Source: Steinernema hermaphroditum
Lineage: Eukaryota; Nematoda; Chromadorea; Rhabditida; Steinernematidae
Length of the DNA stretch: 64,000 bases
Assembly: GCA_030435675.1 (NCBI GenBank)
Contig: CM059624.1
Location: 9,634,769 to 9,698,768 of the forward strand
Direction of reading: 5' to 3'
Of the stretch, positions 21,300 through 32,935 are shown piece after piece. A program made the position numbers and the translations under genes. The notes beneath the pieces were generated by a model. That model searched no databases, was not told the origin of the DNA, and saw only the letters and a program-made list of their open reading frames with translations. Each line of letters opens with the position of its first letter. Position 1 is the stretch's first letter.

Positions 21300-23003
21300 T
21301 CAGTTGAAGAAGGGTTTGTACTCCATGCAGGACTCCGTCGTCTGGTGCCACGTGACGTTGGACCAGCGGCCACAGCAGGTGGTGTGGCCGCCCTCGTTGT
21401 TGGACATGTCCACGTGCAGGAACGGAGCTACGTAGCAGGGGTACTGGAACTGTGTCGTCGAGAGCTCTCGGATGGCCGAGAAGGTCGCCGCGCCGCCGCC
21501 GATGGTGGCGAACACTGAAAGAGGCGCCTAAAGGGGCACGCGGAGGGACAAGGTACCGATGATGGCAGCGCAGATGATGATGGTCCTCTTGGGAGCGTAG
21601 GCGAGGACCTGCCTGGGACTCAGTATCTCATCGGGGACACACTTCTCCCCCTTCGCCTTCTCGTGGCCCGCCTGCAGGTAGACGTAGAAGAGACATGGGA
21701 AGATGAGAGAGGTGAGAGTGAGAGTGCTGCCGCCCATGAGGTCGAGAAGGGGACCGAAGGTGGGCAGACTCTCGGCGACGAACACCACCGCCACCATCAT
21801 GCCCGTGCGGACGACCACTCGCTTGACGCCGAAATCTGAAGGGGAAAGGGTTAGAGCTGCGGGGAAGGGGACGATGCCTACGTTGAGGGACATTGAAGAC
21901 CTCCTCGACCTCCTGGTTGAGAGGGTTGAAGACAATGGTGAGAGTGAGGATGCAGTGGACGGTGATGAGGATGTTAATAGCCTGCTGAATCCAGACGGTT
22001 TGAATGGCGTTGATGACCGATTCTCGAAGAGAGTCGCCATATGTGAGGTAGCCAATGATGCCGACAGGAAGGTAGAGGGTTTGCAGGACTAAAGGTAGTC
22101 GTTTAGGGCGGTACTTCGTCGACACACTCACTGGTGAAGGCCAAGACGACCGACTTCCGGAACTCGTAGGGTTTCCTCATGTCGTGTTGGATGGTGGGGA
22201 AGGCGGCGTGGCCACCGTAGGAGAACAAGAAGGTGCCCAGGGCGAGGAAGTAGTTGGTGATGCGAAACTCGGGCAGTTCGCTGTGGGGGCTGCAGGTATG
22301 GTAGTCGATGCCTCCGCCGATGCAGATGAGGATGACGGCGACGGTGGTGGTGACCATGGCCAGGACGACGGCCCACCAGAAGTCCTGCGGGGACTTGAGG
22401 AAGGTGACCGGGAGGAGGAAGGCGGCCAGGATCAGGATGACGAAACAGAAGTTGAGGTTCACACTGCCTCCCGAGAAGGCCTTGATGCTGTCGTGGATGT
22501 TCTTTGCGGAAAGGAGGAGGTAGACGACCGCCGTTCCGAACTGGTTGGCATCGATGCACCCGGAGACGACTGCCTTGATCCGGGGACCCAACGACCTGGC
22601 ACCCATCTCGGCGTAGGGCTTCCGGCAGTGCTCTCTGTATTCCGGCCACCGCTTCTGCATGATGACCCAACTCTCTCCGAGGGCGTAGGCCGTGTATGCG
22701 GTGGCAAGGCACATGATGAAGCTGATGATGATGCCCGGCCAGAACTCTGAAGAAGAGGCTCCTTGAGAGGGGGTTGAGGGGGTCCTGTGGCTTACGGGAT
22801 TGGATGACAGCGGTGGGGAGGGCGACGAGACCGCCTCCAGCCATGTCTCCTACCACGAAGAGACCCGTGATAATCCAGTGGAGGCCGTGCTGGTGCTGGA
22901 ACTTGTCGCCCCTCATGTTCTCCTCGTCGGTGGTGGTGGTGACGATGGAGGTACGCGAGGACTCGGTGAAGTATGGACCGGAGCCCTTCTTCTTGGCGTC
23001 CAT
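21300..23003 (-). CDS. amino-acid transporter, Aa_trans/AAAP family, copy B
   Basis: The ATG at 23003 starts MDAKKKGSGPYFTESS. The core is nearly the same as copies A and C: GLFVVGDMAGGGLVALPTA, LGESWVIMQKRWPEYREHC, SAKNIHDSIKAFSGG, SPQDFWWAVVLAMVTTTVAV, LFSYGGHAAFPTIQHDMRKP, QTVWIQQAINILIT and LPTFGPLLDLMGGS. The C-terminal tail has CYVAPF and CCGRWSNVTW. Unlike A and C, the codons for GPRIK-AVVSGC are continuous, so one intron present in the other copies is missing. The region after the GGSTLTL helix (KAKGEKCVPDEI) differs most. Function as for copy A. Confidence 0.9.
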
Positions 23004-24407
23004 GGCGGCACTGGAAGCAGACGGTCTCCATGTGTTCCCTCTCTCGTTCTTTTAAGCCCCGGGGTTATCAAACGGCGGTGCAACGACTCTCAAAGGTCGA
23101 CTGATAGGGTCACCCGATTGTTATCCCGGGAAGTGCTTTTTGGGAAGTGCTACCGCAGCGGCCCGATAAGGTGGATCGATCGGTCAGAAGGATCGATCGA
23201 TGTAAAGTACAGCTCTCTACGATAAGCGAGCTCCGGACTCTTCAGGAAGCCCCCAGGCCCTAGGTGCAGGCATGCGCCCTTCGAGGGGTACACTAGAGAA
23301 CGCCTCTCAGAGATACAAAACAACAAAAGACGCACAAAATGTTATCGCCAGTGGCTAAAAACCAAACGCTCACCGGGCCTTTTATAGACTGATTTATGAG
23401 CGTATTCTGTTCCTACTGTCCGTAAAATAATAAAACAGCCGACGTGGAATCCGTCCCTTCGGAACGAGGCTACAGATGGCCTCTTAGGGTCGTCACAAAC
23501 AGAGATCGGATCCGGTTTTGAGCCTGTTTTTGTGGGCAACCAACTAATAACAGCTTTTAAAGAATTCAGAAGAAGAACACAAAACATAGGGTCTCTAGAA
23601 GAAGATGACGATCCCGGAACTGCGATGTTTCTCATTTTGTCTTCACGGGACCTATCCCGAGGAAGCAAGCGAAAAGCACTTACAAGGCTTGGTTATCCAT
23701 CTGGGACTCTCTTCGCTTCGAGGGGCTTCGGGATGCAGCTTCGCGTTCTTCTGAAGGCGCGGTGCCGAGGAATGGCCGAAGTCGCGGGTAGAATTCGTTT
23801 TAAGCGCGCCTCGGGGCCGCCCCTCGGGGCCGGACGCCACGATAACGCCCCTAAAGCGAGCGATCCTTTTTGCATCCGTGAAGATGTAAATGCCTACCGA
23901 TCCTCTGAACGCGAACGTCAGCGACGCCTCCCCCGATAAGGGCTTCGCGACGCCGCTGACGCACTTCGGAGTCGGCGCCTGGACCGCGAGCTTCGTGGTA
24001 TCTTCATAAGTCACTCAGCCCGAAGATGCGCTCCTCTGCCACTGGACATGGCCAGAAGAGGGGTCCAGAAGCCCTTGGAGAAGGGTCTCTGGCGGTTCCG
24101 ATGATCAGCGATCGTCGTCAAACGCTGAGAGTCTCATTGTTTTAAAATATTTTATGACACTTTTATTGCCGAGAGCTGCGAGCGGAATGACTGCCAACCA
24201 CAGAATAGTACAAAGGGCCTTTTACGGTCAGAAGATCGGCTCGGATGCCGAAGTGATTCGATCTTTTTAGGAATGTGCGTCACGGAAGGGTTCTCGTTTC
24301 TCTCTTTATTCCTCGAGGGCCCTCGGGGGCGCACGTAAGCAGCACATACACGCCGAGGGCGAAAGACCCGGATTATGCACGACGGGGCTATGTACAGGGA
24401 CAGAGGG
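23004..24407. other. spacer between transporter copies B and C
   Basis: About 1.4 kb. Near copy B are TTGATAACC (23062-23071), a GTTATC motif near 23119, and CGATAAG motifs near 23164 and 23220. Around 24150-24175 are AATAAA-like signals for the 3' end of copy C. No gene is recognised. Confidence 0.4.
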
Positions 24408-26417
24408 TCAGTAGAACTTGCTGTAGGGCGAGCAGGCGCTCTTCGGGCCCCAGGTGATGTTGGACCAGGGCCCGCAGCAGGACGTGTGGCCACTCAGCGA
24501 GTCGTCCTTGGAGTGGACGAAGGGTTTCACGTAACACGGCATCGCGAACTGCGTTGTCGAGAGCTCCACGATGGCCGAGTAGGTCGCCGCGCCGCCGCCG
24601 AAGACTCCGAAGACTAAAAGGAACCGGTGGATGCGGTAGAGAATCGAGAGCACTCACTGATAGCTACAGAGCAGGCGATGAGAGTCAACCTCGGCGTGTT
24701 CTCCAGGACTCTGGAAGCAGGGATGTGGGCAGAGGAGGGGAGGAGGAGGACTCACTCGCGGATGGATGGGAACTCGGAGACCCCGGGCCGCTTCTCGTCC
24801 ATCTTCTTCTCTATGGTGAGGAAGTACGCGTAGAAGAGGCACGGGAAAACGATCGACGTCAGGGTTACGGTGCTGCCGCCCATGAGGTCGAGGAGGGGAC
24901 CGAAGGTGGGCAGACTCTCGGCGACAAACACCACCGCCACCATCATACTCGTTCGGATGACCACTCGCTTCAGGCAGAAATCTGAAGGGAAGGAGTGGAG
25001 GGATGGCGGGGGTACGGTACTCACGTTGGGGAACTCGGAAGATCTCCTCGGCCTCCTGGTTGATGGGGTTGAAGACGATGGTGAGGGTGAGGATACAGTG
25101 GATGGTGATGAGCATGTTGATGGCCTGCTGGATCCAGTTCGTCTGGATCGAGTTAATGATGGAGTCGCGGAGGGAGCTACCGTAGGTGACGTATCCCATG
25201 ATGCACACAGGGAGATACATCACTTCCATCACTGAACGACATTTACGGAGTGAGGGAGATCTCGACGAACACACTTATGAAGGCCATAATGGCGGAGCGG
25301 GTGAATTGGTACGGCTTCCTCATGTCGTGCTGGATGGTGGGAAAAGCGGAGTGGCCTCCATAGGAGAACAAGAAGGTGCCCAGGGCGAGGAAGTAGTTGG
25401 TGATCTTGAAGTCGGGGAGCTCAGTGAGGCCATGGCACGTTTTGTGGTCGATGATGGATCCGACGATGATGAGGATGACTGCGACGGTGGTGGTGACCAT
25501 GGCCAGGACGACGGCCCACCAGAAGTCCTGAGGGGACTTGAGGAAGGTGACCGGGAGGAGACAGCACGCGAGGATGAGGACGACGTAGCAGAAGTCGAGG
25601 TTGACGCTCCCTCCCGAGAAGGCCTTGATGCTGTCGTGGATGTTCTTTGAGGCCAGCAGAAGGTAGACGACGGCGATTCCGAACTGAGTCACGTCGATGC
25701 ATATGGAGACGATCGTTCTGAAGAGGGGAGGTGGATGAAAGGGAGGGTAACGCCAGCGAACTTCGCCGTGGGTCCTAGAGTACGGTATCCCATCTCGGCG
25801 TAGGGCTTCCGGCAGTGGTCTCTGTACTCGGGCCATAGCTTCTGCATGATCACCCAGTTCTGACCGAGGCAGTAGGCGCTGTAGGTGACCACGCAGGTCA
25901 TGAAGGAAGTGATGATCAGACCGGCCCAGAATCCTGAAGAGGCGCCGCTTAGGAGTAGAGGGGCCGGATGCTGGTACCTGAGCGGATGATGGCAGTGGGG
26001 AGGGCCACCAAGCCGCCTCCGGCCATGTCTCCCACCACGAAGAGACCCGTGATGAACCAATTGAGGCCATGGGCATTCCTGATCTTCTCTCTGCGAATTC
26101 CTCGCTTCTCCGAGTCTCCAGAAGAGTAGGAAGGAGGTCCCGAGAGGACCTTCTCGCCGAGTTTCAGGTCGACATCCGAACTGAAAGACGCCTTGTACTT
26201 TGTTCTTCTCTCGTGTTTTTAGGAATTTAGCCGAGGAAAAAAACAAAGGACACGAGGTGTCCACGTGAACCCGACCTGTTCTGGAGACTCTGGCCGAATT
26301 GCGCACCCCTGAAGTAAACAGGGACGATCTCCGACGTCTGTCGACGTCACCAATCGGCGATCTTTCGTCCACTGATCCCCTAATCCCGGAGCCCTCGTAT
26401 TTCAGAATTCCTGCCAC
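24408..26417 (-). CDS. amino-acid transporter, Aa_trans/AAAP family, copy C (5' end uncertain)
   Basis: The stop is at 24408. Conserved blocks are GLFVVGDMAGGGLVALPTA, FWAGLIITSFMTCVVTYSAY, LGQNWVIMQKLWPEYRDHC, SKNIHDSIKAFSGG, SPQDFWWAVVLAM, LFSYGGHSAFPTIQHDMRKP, IQTNWIQQAINMLITIH and FGPLLDLMGGSTVTL. The tail has CYVKPF and CCGPWSNITW. The coding frame before GLNWFITG runs back to about 26175 without an in-frame ATG. A TTTCAG acceptor there implies an upstream first exon; the ATG at 26417 is one candidate (MAGILKYEGSGIRG). An intron near 25716-25760 matches one in copy A but is absent in B. Confidence 0.85.
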
Positions 26418-29400
26418 GTACCGCTTCTCTTTTCCTGCGCCGCCGCTTTATCTTCCAGTGATAAGCGCTTCTTCTCTCTCCCTTCTCAAACAAATACTTT
26501 GCGGCGCGTCGCTATCGGTCGCCGTGTTATCCCTTTTAACATCGTTTTTCTCTTCGCACCGCTAGCCGGAAGAAGAGATAACGCGCGAGGCGCCGAGAAC
26601 AACAAATGGATTAGAGTGATAGCGCGGATTAGTGACGGTGACGTGGCCGAAAAGTTGCGACGAGAGGCTGGCGAACAGTTCAGTTTTGGTCAGCCTTAAG
26701 AGGTCTCAGAGGGAGAAGTCTTAAGGAGAAGGGAGCAGAAGACTATTTGGACTGTGAGCCCGAAACCAACACTTCAGATTCGAAGTATCTGATCCTCAAT
26801 AAAAGGACAACACCCATACGGGTCTCTTCGTGGTGGGAGACACCTCTAGAACACCAGAAATCAACCTCACCTCCGGATTTTCGCCATCGCCTCGATTCGG
26901 AATACGCTGAGCTGCGACTCTCATTACCGGGACTTATCTGGCTCTAAAAGTGATCCCGCCTTCCAGGGTCACGCGCTTTTCAAAATCGCCCCACGTGGTC
27001 GCATCGCTCACTAACCAGAAATCACTCTGCTAACAAGAAAGAACTACTTGAAGGAGGACGCACTTTCGGGACTTTCCGCTCAGCTCTGCGTTCAGTTAAC
27101 TCCCACATTCCACACCGATAACAATTCTACAAATACCGTGATCTCCCGGTTTTTCCAATTGTTGCCAAGCATTATCTAGAGCATCGCCTTTCTATCGTAA
27201 TCTCTTTGCACTGATAGTGAGCGTGGGACTGTAACCCCAAAATTTCGACTACTTCTTCACGTACCCGTGTTGGGTCCTGGCCCGGAAGGGAGCAAACTAC
27301 AAGTGGTCCGGTTACCGCAAAAAAGTGTCTAGATGCATGTAGTTCCCGAGCGTTCGCTCGTAAAGCGAGGAATCCGGTCACGGGACCCTTTACGACCTCT
27401 TTTTGTCACCTCAGGCCCCATTCACTTACAAAGCGGCGTTATCCATTGTGGAGTCGACGGCGACCGAATCTGAAATCACTCAACTCTTTACTTCCAGAGG
27501 CTCCCACATGGGGAACGCGTTTCACCTCGCGGAAGATGCGACCGCCAAGGGGATCCCTGGCTTATAAGCCGGCTCTCTGGCCCGAAGGCGGCACTTTCGG
27601 GTCGATGACGCTTGGGCGCCAAGTGATAAGCAGAGGGCTCCCGAAAAGAACCCTCTATACACGTGTAATGCCGGAGTTACATCCCGTTTGACATGTTGTA
27701 GCCCGATAAGCGTCCAGGGTGCGTTTAGGGCTCTTTAGGGCCAGCTGCAGGGGCCTCTGCAGGATTGCGCCGACGGTGCAAAAAGGAACGAGGGTCGGAT
27801 GCGGTTTCGATCTTTGCTCGGTGATCACAAATCGGTAATTCTCTCTTTTGGCGCATTTCCAGACCGAGTCACCGCTGATAGGACAGTCACGCTACCGAAA
27901 GAGAGAATTACAGCGTTCCCGAAGGATTAGTGCGCTTATCAGAGAGTAAACGTCTAAAGACGACGTAGGAAAGAAGTGGCGATCTTTGGGAAAGGAAGAA
28001 CTCGTAGAAGAGCAGCAGAAAGCAGCTCAGGAGGGGTTAGGACCCACAAGATGGCAAACAGCTGAGTCATGATTTGCAGTCTTCTTCTGGTGGTTTGAAT
28101 TCGCGAAGACGGAATTTTTTTCCAAGGAAATTCTGCCGTTTGCACAAAACTCTCTCGAAAGGATGACGTATTTTGTAAAGCACTTGTATAGCGGTGCCAG
28201 CGTAGAGAGATAAAAGAATCGATTTGGAGAGTCCATCACGATCACTACCTGTACTCTGACGAACGCTTGAGTCATCGCCTTAGGGACGAGAATCGATTTG
28301 AAGAAGCTGGACAGCTTTGGCAGCCTCCATCAGGCAGAGTCATGCGCTAAATAAACGAAAACATTGATAACATGAAAAGATGTTGGCGCAGCATGTTCGA
28401 TAGCAGAAGGCCGTTGTCCGACCCTCTGGTGACTGGAGCCCCTTCTTAGCCACTCTTGTAAAGGGTGACCCAAAAAGGACATTTAGACAGAAGTCATTTC
28501 CATGGGAAGCGTGAAACCCGTCGTAAAACGACAAAAACCGACCGGTCTCACCGGTTTGAATCTGTAAATGACTTTCTAAACTGTCTAGATGCCCTTTTAA
28601 GGGGCCACCCTATACGAGAGTCTTGCACTGGGCAAGAAAGGGTTCCCCTGTGGCGACTCCCATCCGTTTTCTGCAAAGCCAATGTTATCTGACTGTTTTT
28701 TCTTATTTTCGGCTTTGTAGCAGCGACATCACAATGATGCAAACAACTGATTTCCCCAGGTGAATCAGCATCGGAAGTAAAATGCCAAAAAGGAACCCTC
28801 GAAAACACTTCGATGTCGATCATCGTCAAATGTGTGTTTCCAAGTTTTATGACCATCTCTGGAAGTGAATTGACGAGGAAAAACCGTGTAGCCTCGTGGT
28901 TTGGTCTGTGATGTAAGTGACCACGCTAAAGATCAGAAACTAAGACAGAAAGTGATGCCTAAAGTTGTGCCGAGCGATAAGAGATATTGTTATGGGCGAT
29001 AAAGTCCCACAAAAAGAATTTAACTGCCAACTATGTGCTCTTCCGTGCTGGAATGCGAGAGTTAGAGGCGCTAAAGAGCCGAACACTGGTTCCGCGCGAT
29101 TACAGCACACCGAAAGCGTGAAAATCCGAAGTAGTTGGGCTGAGTGGAGTCAGGAAACGAGTTTGGAATCTATGAAAAAGCGATCGCCACTTTCGGGAAA
29201 CAGCGCTCCTACCCGAGTAAACAGTTCTCTTTGGAAACGGTATTTTTAGGGTCAGGCCTTTTATTTGATGCACCACCAAATGGATGCATTCCAGCGCAGG
29301 GTGAACTGTTCTACTCTCTGAGATATTCGATTCTGATGCATTTGGAGGTGATCAGAAGCACTGCCACGATAAGGATCCCTTATTATTATTTCTGTGAAAG

Positions 29401-30040
29401 CATCAAAACAATGAGAAACATGTGAATTTGATCTGATCTGATCAATTTGACCCCATCGATCTGATTCGGTTGTGGATCTATTTTGGGAGCCGAGCGTCCC
29501 GTTTAGGAGCAGAGAACCAAAGGTGAACCGAAGGCGAACGAACGGAGTAAGTGCACTCGAACCCAGGGCCCAAACGGCGGAGGGCACGTGATCGGCCCTG
29601 GAGAAGCGCACTCAAGTAGAGACGCCGTTTCCAGGGAACAACAAGCAGAAGAACGACAACAATCGAAGGCACTCGGAGAGTCAACAGGAGAGAAGTCGGC
29701 GGAAAACAACGTTAAGGGAACGTTAAATAAGCGAAAACAAAACGGAAACACTCATCGGGGTGTCATTTTACGGTCGGCGGCACGTAAAAAGTCGTTTGTG
29801 CGCGAGTGGCGCCTGGTCGTCCGACCGGAGACCGAGGACGAACTGGTTCGAACCGAGGACACAACAAAACAAGCAGGCGTCGAGGGGACAAACAACGGTC
29901 ACCCGATGCCGACACTGCCATGTGACTGTTTGCCGAAAAGCGCTTGTTTGTCCGATTAGCACCTAAAACGACTCGAGACAAGAGGACATCTGATATCTTT
30001 ATGGAGAAGCCGAGGGCAAACAGGAAGGGAACGGCACGTG
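26418..30040. other. gene-poor region
   Basis: About 3.6 kb without a recognisable gene. Near copy C there are GATA-type motifs (TGATAAGC about 26459, GTTATCC about 26525, AGATAAC about 26575). Open frames of 60-120 codons at 28000-29950 lack any motif I know and do not link by good splice signals. The stretch 27950-28860 has some hydrophobic frames on the minus strand and could hide a decayed gene. Confidence 0.35.
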
Positions 30041-31158
30041 TCACTTCCGAAGGCTCCGGTCCTCGAGGCGCATGAAGAGGCGACTCTGTTCCGAGTCCTC
30101 CTTCTTCGTCTCCGATTGTTTCCTTTTGCGGACTGGGGGGAACGGCTGAAAGGGATCGTGTGGAGGAAGGAACGCTTGTACTCACGCTGAATTTGACGAT
30201 CGAGTCGGCGCAGGTGTGTTCTGGGACCTTCGCCGAGACCTCCTCTTCTTCTAAGGGTTGCGTTCTTTCCAGCTGAAGACACACTTTTGGGACTCCAGAG
30301 GGGATCTTACCTCTTTCTCTTCTATCGACCTGTAAACGACCGTCGAATGGGTGACTACGGGGATTCTAAAGACGAAACAGATCGCCTTCACCCGATTCAC
30401 AGTGACCGCGATGCAGAGGAACGTCAGCAGGGAGAAGCCGACGGCGACAGTGGCGGACCACTTGTGGCACCGCTTCAAGTTCTCGTAGAACGCCTCCTCG
30501 AGGGGCAGCGTCGTGTCGCATTCGTTCTCCGGCCGCAGAAGCAGGTCGCCCTCCGGAGGCAGCGTCGAGTTCGAGAGGCAGTGCTTCAGAAGGACGACGT
30601 CACCCCTCTTCGCCATCTCCTCGATTCCTATCTCAGTGCAGTTGGCTTAAACACGGGCTAAGAAGGGAAAGAGGGAGCGCGTACCTGCAGTGGCCTCTGT
30701 TCGGTTGGCGTAGATTGTCAATGTGGAGCCGTTGACTTCTGGATATAAGACGAAGTGCTCATGGAAGCAGTTCCTCTCGAGACACGAGACGAAGTCCGAT
30801 CTGATGAGAAGCGCTACTTCTTCCTCCAGAAGGGCGTTGCTACAGTACTAAACGAGGAGAAGACGTTAGTTCTTCTGAGGGGGGGGGGGAACACACGATT
30901 TGAAGAGAAAGACCCCGGACGACAGAAGAAAGAAGAAGGAGACCGATTCTCATCTTTGCAAACGAAAAATGACTTCTAGCAGACATTGAACAGACATAGA
31001 GGAGACGTCTACACGAGCAGAATTGTGACGAGGGCGCTGACAACGACGTGCTTCCCTCCCCGAAGCGGCTCCCCTGGGTTTCCTTGGCAGGGAAAGTCCA
31101 TTGTCCACTTTCGTCTCCTCAGCATTGAGATTGACTCTACGAGAACAGAGGCGTCCAT
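30041..31158 (-). CDS. orphan membrane protein with Cys-containing outer domain
   Basis: Four or five exons join in frame. Exon 1 (ATG at 31158) ends in a hydrophobic segment, HVVVSALVTILL, likely a signal anchor. The next exon starts YCSNALLEEEVALLIRSDF and carries N-glycosylation sites (NGS, NRT). The third has HCLSNSTLPPEG, then a helix WSATVAVGFSLLTFLCIAV and a basic stop-transfer. A short intron of 38 nt leads to an acidic then basic tail with PFPPVRKRKQSETKKEDSE and a stop at 30041. The product should have a domain with several cysteines between two helices. I do not recognise a family. The exon chain is inferred from splice sites. Confidence 0.55.
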
Positions 31159-31242
31159 TTTTTTTTTGTAGATCAGATCTCCGAAGAAATTGCACGTTTA
31201 AATAAGGAGGGCTGTAAGTGATGCAGGCCGATCACGATCAGT

Positions 31243-31245
31243 GCT

Positions 31246-31312
<67 letters not shown>

Positions 31313-31316
31313 AGCG
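31243..31316 (+). tRNA. tRNA-Asn (GTT)
   Basis: A 74-nt cloverleaf. The acceptor GCTTCCG pairs with CGGGAGC; D arm GGCGCAATCGGTTAGCGC; anticodon stem TTCGG/CCGAA with loop CTGTTAA, anticodon GTT at 31277-31279; T arm GGTGGTTCAAGCCCACC. All parts are regular, so it is probably functional. It lies between two divergent protein genes. Confidence 0.97.
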
Positions 31317-31417
31317 GACGTTTTTTGCTTTTGCAGTGTTTGTCTAGACGACAGATTTCCAACGGGACAGAGGCCACTCCGAAGTCCGAGTTTGTCCGAA
31401 TCGGTCGGTCTGTTGCT

Positions 31418-31749
31418 ATGATTCGCAAAAAGTAAGTCCGTCGCGACAGAAGCTCCCCTACAGGCTCTGTTTCAGAAAGGCAGATGAATCGAGTGGCGAG
31501 ATGCAGATGAACGAGTTGCAGCAAGAGCAATACCAGAAGGAAGGCAAGTGAGTTAATCATCTCGCACTTTTTGCTGCAAATGTTTCTTTCAGGTTCCGCT
31601 TGATGACTTTGAAAGGCACGCCCGCATTCGTTGGCGTCTTCCTCGGCATTGTGTACATCCTGGTGATTCTGGGACTCCTAGCCGCCGCCGGCGTCCTCAG
31701 CAAATGGAACCCGCACTACACCGTGCTTGAGAGGCCCTACCACCTGTAG
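31418..31749 (+). CDS. small single-pass membrane protein, unknown
   Basis: Three short exons give about 80 residues. The N-terminal half is charged (MIRKKKADESSGEMQMNEL). One helix follows, AFVGVFLGIVYILVILGLLA, then the short tail KWNPHYTVLERPYHL. Splice joints restore the frame cleanly (CGCAAAAA to AAAGGCAGATG). Its stop lies only 38 bp from the stop of the convergent gene on the minus strand. The family is not recognised; orientation (N-terminus in the cytosol) is inferred from charge. Confidence 0.65.
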
Positions 31750-31787
31750 AAGATTTTCGCTTTATGGACAAACTGCTATACAATAAG

Positions 31788-32935
31788 TTAATGTACACCC
31801 GTTTTATGAAGTAACCGAATGAGTTCAATGGCAGTTGTGCGCTTCTTTGGGGCGCACTCCTCCTCTGGTTCACCCATCGAAGAGAGACCGCTATCGTGAG
31901 ATACGTTTGGATTCTGACATTCAGAAGGTTCCACGTCACTGCGGAGGCGCAGTGGTTTCTTCCGATCTGCAGCGAGTGGCTTTGGTTTCTCGGTTCTCGA
32001 TGGAAGATAAATGGCGGAACGAAATGTTTCGTCATCGTAGAAGTAGTAGACGAGATTCGGCTCGTAGTGATTGGCTTCAATCTGGATCATCTGACCGTCC
32101 CTCTCGCGCGGCACTCCTGCGAGTTCGTACTGGGAGCCGTTGAACTCGATGACGACATTCTTCGTCGAAGCTCCTTCGTCGGAGGTCGAGACCGCCATGT
32201 GCTGAGTTTCCGCCTCCCTCGCGGCTTTTTTCGGAGCAGCCGGCGCTTGAAGTCGCCTTGGAGCCGAGGAAGAAGGGGCCTGATGCTGCTGCTTCCGGTT
32301 AAACTTCCCAGCCTCATATGCCCTCATGAGTTCTTCGTCAGAGATCTTCGAGCCCTTCGGCAGCGTGCTTCGGATCTGCATTAGAACCCGACGGCGCGTC
32401 TCGTTCTTCGCCTCCTGGATTGCCCTCTCGCGCTTCGAGTCATCGTCGAACAGATCCGCCTCCGTCAATTGATGGACGCGAAGAAGTCGGTCGTCGTCGA
32501 GAGAGCCATTCCCCGAAGTCTTGAGACCGTTGCTTCTGAAATGTATCCATGAAATAACAGCATTTCCGGTCGAACTCACTTCAGAGCATGCATTGACTGG
32601 CGCATTCGTTCTCTCCGCAGCTCCCGAAGATAGGCCTCGCGCGGATCTGCAGAAGCGCTCTCTGCTGGAAATCGACGCTTCTGAAAGAACAGAAGCAACG
32701 TCAAAAGAGCTCCAACCGAAGAGAACTGACCAGATGCCTTCGTTCGTCCAGGAGAACGAGACGTTCCTTCTCGAAGGCGACTCTCTCCTTCTCGCGCTGA
32801 AGGGCGATTCTTCGCCGGAATTCCTCTTCCTTCTGGCGCTCCTCCATAAGGGCGAAGTGCTGCGGCCTCCGCTGGAGCAGCACAGAAGAACTCTGTCCGA
32901 AAAGCGGAGTTCTCAGAGCGGACATCTGAAAGAGT
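31788..32935 (-). CDS. charged, partly coiled-coil protein of unknown function
   Basis: Three exons. Exon 1 begins at 32935, directly after the acceptor GGACTCTTTCAG, with MSALRTPLFGQSSSVLLQ and a long charged helix (EERQKEEEFRRRIALQREKE). Exon 2 has KRRFPAESASADPREAYLRE. Exon 3 has LSDEEL-like text (SKISDEELMRAYEAGKF), a low-complexity Ala/Pro/Gln segment, and a folded-looking part with VVIEFNGSQYELAG and YYFYDDETFRSA. The length is about 350 residues. It looks like an intracellular scaffold protein, but I cannot place it in a family. Confidence 0.6.

Noticed and set aside
22128..23003. 291-codon uninterrupted minus-strand frame
   Set aside because: The first part is the true exon 1 of transporter copy B, but after the first intron the frame is wrong and the hydrophobic helices are lost.
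28548..28856. 102-codon minus-strand frame near a hydrophobic frame at 28027-28275
   Set aside because: I tried to link them as a gene, but found no consistent splice sites or family motif.
30883..30891. run of nine G bases
   Set aside because: A short homopolymer inside an intron of the orphan membrane gene. No further G-runs nearby, so a G-quadruplex is not supported.
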